A stretch of 64,000 nucleotides of DNA from Microbacterium sp. Marseille-Q6965. Its GTDB lineage: Bacteria > Actinomycetota > Actinomycetes > Actinomycetales > Microbacteriaceae. Under the pieces are notes generated by a model that saw only the letters and a list, made by a program, of their open reading frames with translations, was not told the DNA's origin and searched no databases. The stretch spans positions 1-64,000 of the forward strand of contig NZ_CAMGZA010000001.1 in assembly GCF_946151065.1 (NCBI RefSeq), given 5' to 3'. This document shows, in pieces, positions 62,409-64,000 of this stretch (its first letter is position 1; the number at the start of each line of letters is the position of its first letter). The position numbers were made by a program, and so were the translations under genes.

Positions 62409-63251
62409 ATGGCATCGCTCTTGACTCAGGAGTTCTCCTGGCGCGGGCGGACTGTCCGCTGGGATCGTTCCGGCAACGGTCCCGCGCTCGTGTTCCTCCA
62501 CGGCACACCCTGGTCGTCGCAGCTGTGGCGTCCCATCGCAGACGCGCTGGCGAAGACGTTCACCGTGTATCTGTGGGACATGCCCGGGTATGGGGCGTCA
62601 TCCAAGGAGCCGTCTCATCGAGTCGACCTCGGCGTGCAGGGGGAACTGTTCGCGGCACTCCTTGAACATTGGGGGCTCGCGCGCCCCCACGTCATCGCCC
62701 ACGATTTCGGTGGGGCCGTCGCGCTCCGAGCGCGTCTTCTCCATAACGCTGCGTACGCCTCGTTGTGCCTGACCGACGTGGTCGCGCTCGCTCCCTGGGG
62801 CTCACCCTTCTTCAATCTCGTCAAGGCAAACGCGAGCGTCTTCGAACAGCTCCCGCCTGCGATACACCGCGGCGCGGTGGAGGCATACATCAGTGGCGCC
62901 AGCCACCGGGGCCTCCAAGCCGCTGACCTCCGAATGCTCGTCGAGCCGTGGACCGGACCAGCTGGTCAGGCGGCGTTCTACCGTCAGATCGCGCAAGCAG
63001 ACGAGTCCTTCACGACGGAGATTGAACCGCTCTTCGGCAGCATCACCGAGCCCGTGCACATCATCTGGGGAGCGGAGGACACGTGGATTCCTGCCGACCG
63101 GGCGCAACGCCTCAAAGCCGCGATGCCCCACGCCACGGTCACGTTGATCCCTGACGCCGGGCATCTCATTCAGATCGACGCTGCTGCTGCGCTGTCCGCC
63201 GAACTCACGCGATGGACGGGCGCTGCACAGGCAGCATCGGGTGCGGTGTAA
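62409..63251 (+). CDS. alpha/beta hydrolase with Asp nucleophile (epoxide hydrolase/haloalkane dehalogenase-like)
   Basis: A 280-residue hydrolase. The oxyanion motif is LHGTPWSS, the nucleophile elbow is HDFGGA with Asp99 (not Ser), the acid is in WGAEDTWIP, and the base His is in PDAGHLIQID. Aspartate at the elbow is the mark of epoxide hydrolases, dehalogenases and haloacetate dehalogenases; the Trp expected after Asp in dehalogenases is Phe here. The gene follows tRNA-Ala directly, its GC looks lower than its neighbours, and the next gene is an unrelated SDR, which suggests acquired DNA. Confidence 0.85.
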   Translation: MASLLTQEFSWRGRTVRWDRSGNGPALVFLHGTPWSSQLWRPIADALAKTFTVYLWDMPGYGASSKEPSHRVDLGVQGELFAALLEHWGLARPHVIAHDFGGAVALRARLLHNAAYASLCLTDVVALAPWGSPFFNLVKANASVFEQLPPAIHRGAVEAYISGASHRGLQAADLRMLVEPWTGPAGQAAFYRQIAQADESFTTEIEPLFGSITEPVHIIWGAEDTWIPADRAQRLKAAMPHATVTLIPDAGHLIQIDAAAALSAELTRWTGAAQAASGAV

Positions 63252-63345
63252 GAGCAAGAGGCACCGCCGCCCCACCAGCCGATGTCCATCGCCTGAGCGA
63301 CGGCGTCCGCGTCGGGAAGCCAGCGCGAGTTGGATGGACGCACGG

Positions 63346-64000
63346 TCACCAGGGGAGGGCGACGCCTTCCCAGCGGGTGTAGGTGCCGCCCGGGCCCTCC
63401 GGCCCGAGCCGAGCGACGCGCACCACCTCGCGGCAGGCGTCCTCGACCGACTCCGTGCCCTGGAAGTTGACGAGGGCGGTGTTGGCGAACCCCGGCGAGA
63501 CGAGGTTCACCTTGATATCAGTTGCCGCCAGTTCGATCATCATGGACAGCGTCACGGCGTTGAGTGCGGTTTTCGACGCCGAGTAGACCGGTTCGAACGT
63601 GCTGCGCAACGGGAAGTCGGGGTCGGCCATGATGGTGAGCGAGCCCTGCGCACTGCTGACATTCACGATGCGCCCGCCCGACGACTTGCGCAGCAGCGGC
63701 AGCATCGCCTGATAGACCGCCATGACGCCGAAGACGTTGACATCCCACACGGCGCGCACCTCATCGATCGAGACCACACTGGGCTGCGCCAGCTCGCGCA
63801 GTTCCGCCAGATCCTGGACGCCGGTGCGGGTGCCGGAGATCGCGGCGTTGTTGACGAGCAGGTCGAGGCGGCCGGCCTCCTCCTCGATCCGACTGGCGGC
63901 GCGGGCGATCGACGCGGCGTCGGTCACGTCGAGCTGAAGCGCGGTGGCGCCATCGCCGATCTCGCGCGCCGCCTCCTCCCCGCGCGCGACGTCGCGGGAC
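63346..64000 (-). CDS. SDR family oxidoreductase (partial, 5' end outside window)
   Basis: The last 218 residues of a classical short-chain dehydrogenase. The frame at the window edge reads SRDVARGEEAAREIG, then LQLDVTD, VNNAAISG (NNAG motif), VNVSSAQGS with the catalytic Ser, and YSASKTALN with Tyr and Lys. The N-terminal GxxxGIG motif is beyond the window. The end GGTYTRWEGVALPW resembles carbonyl-reductase-like SDRs. Substrate is unknown. Confidence 0.88.
   Translation of the reverse strand, partial: SRDVARGEEAAREIGDGATALQLDVTDAASIARAASRIEEEAGRLDLLVNNAAISGTRTGVQDLAELRELAQPSVVSIDEVRAVWDVNVFGVMAVYQAMLPLLRKSSGGRIVNVSSAQGSLTIMADPDFPLRSTFEPVYSASKTALNAVTLSMMIELAATDIKVNLVSPGFANTALVNFQGTESVEDACREVVRVARLGPEGPGGTYTRWEGVALPW

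Overview
The window is a very GC-rich, densely packed bacterial chromosome segment that reads as an actinobacterium of the Microbacteriaceae, most likely Microbacterium or a close relative. The support is GC-biased codons, frequent GTG starts, and actinobacterial families and gene orders: SepH, DUF4193, DUF3093, dut-DUF3710-DUF3159, DUF3000-RNase D, obgE-proB-proA, nadD-rsfS and an imuA'-imuB-dnaE2 mutasome. There is no rRNA, prophage, insertion sequence or CRISPR array. Five tRNA genes are present: Val(CAC), Gly(GCC), Cys(GCA), Val(GAC) and Ala(GGC).

Layout. 1-7.4 kb: topoisomerase IV subunit A (cut by the window edge), a phosphodiesterase, SepH and a cassette around dUTPase. 7.4-17.2 kb: central metabolism with aconitase behind a perfect palindromic operator, dxs, a beta-oxidation pair, and RNase D with DUF3000. 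17.8-22.7 kb: a membrane-anchored hydrolase, ZapE, an ammonium transporter and four tRNAs. 22.8-34.5 kb: an accessory-looking stretch with an MBL hydrolase, a formaldehyde-dehydrogenase-like enzyme, a probable Rv2629/Balon-type ribosome hibernation factor, a chloramphenicol acetyltransferase interrupted by an amber codon, a type III polyketide synthase-methyltransferase-flavoprotein operon, a CPBP protease, an ankyrin protein and an SDR/HTH pair. 34.5-43.4 kb: thrS-HIT, then vitamin B6 genes (pdxR divergent from pdxST, with pdxY 1.7 kb further on), interrupted by a VOC protein/TipA-like MerR unit whose regulator is frameshifted, and an SRAP protein. 43.5-49.2 kb: the SOS mutasome operon with an upstream LexA box. 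49.3-62.3 kb: housekeeping genes for an aminotransferase, YebC, a VKOR-like protein, RNase E/G, L21, L27, ObgE, ProB, ProA, NadD and RsfS, then tRNA-Ala. 62.4-64 kb: an alpha/beta hydrolase and an SDR cut by the window end, with base composition that looks lower in GC.

Regulation is unusually readable. At many genes a TANNNT -10 hexamer lies about 6 nt before the start codon, the geometry of leaderless transcripts. Several operator-like sequences sit at the expected places: a MarR/TamR-like palindrome before aconitase, a GlnR-like array before amt, a MocR-type direct repeat between pdxR and pdxS, an inverted repeat between the SDR and its divergent HTH regulator, a TipA-like dyad before the VOC gene, and a LexA box before imuA'. 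Inverted repeats mark most transcription-unit ends. No wholly new multi-gene system is evident. The best candidates for new biology are the hibernation-factor pair, the polyketide operon, the TipA-like unit and the repeat-bearing membrane protein between nadD and rsfS.
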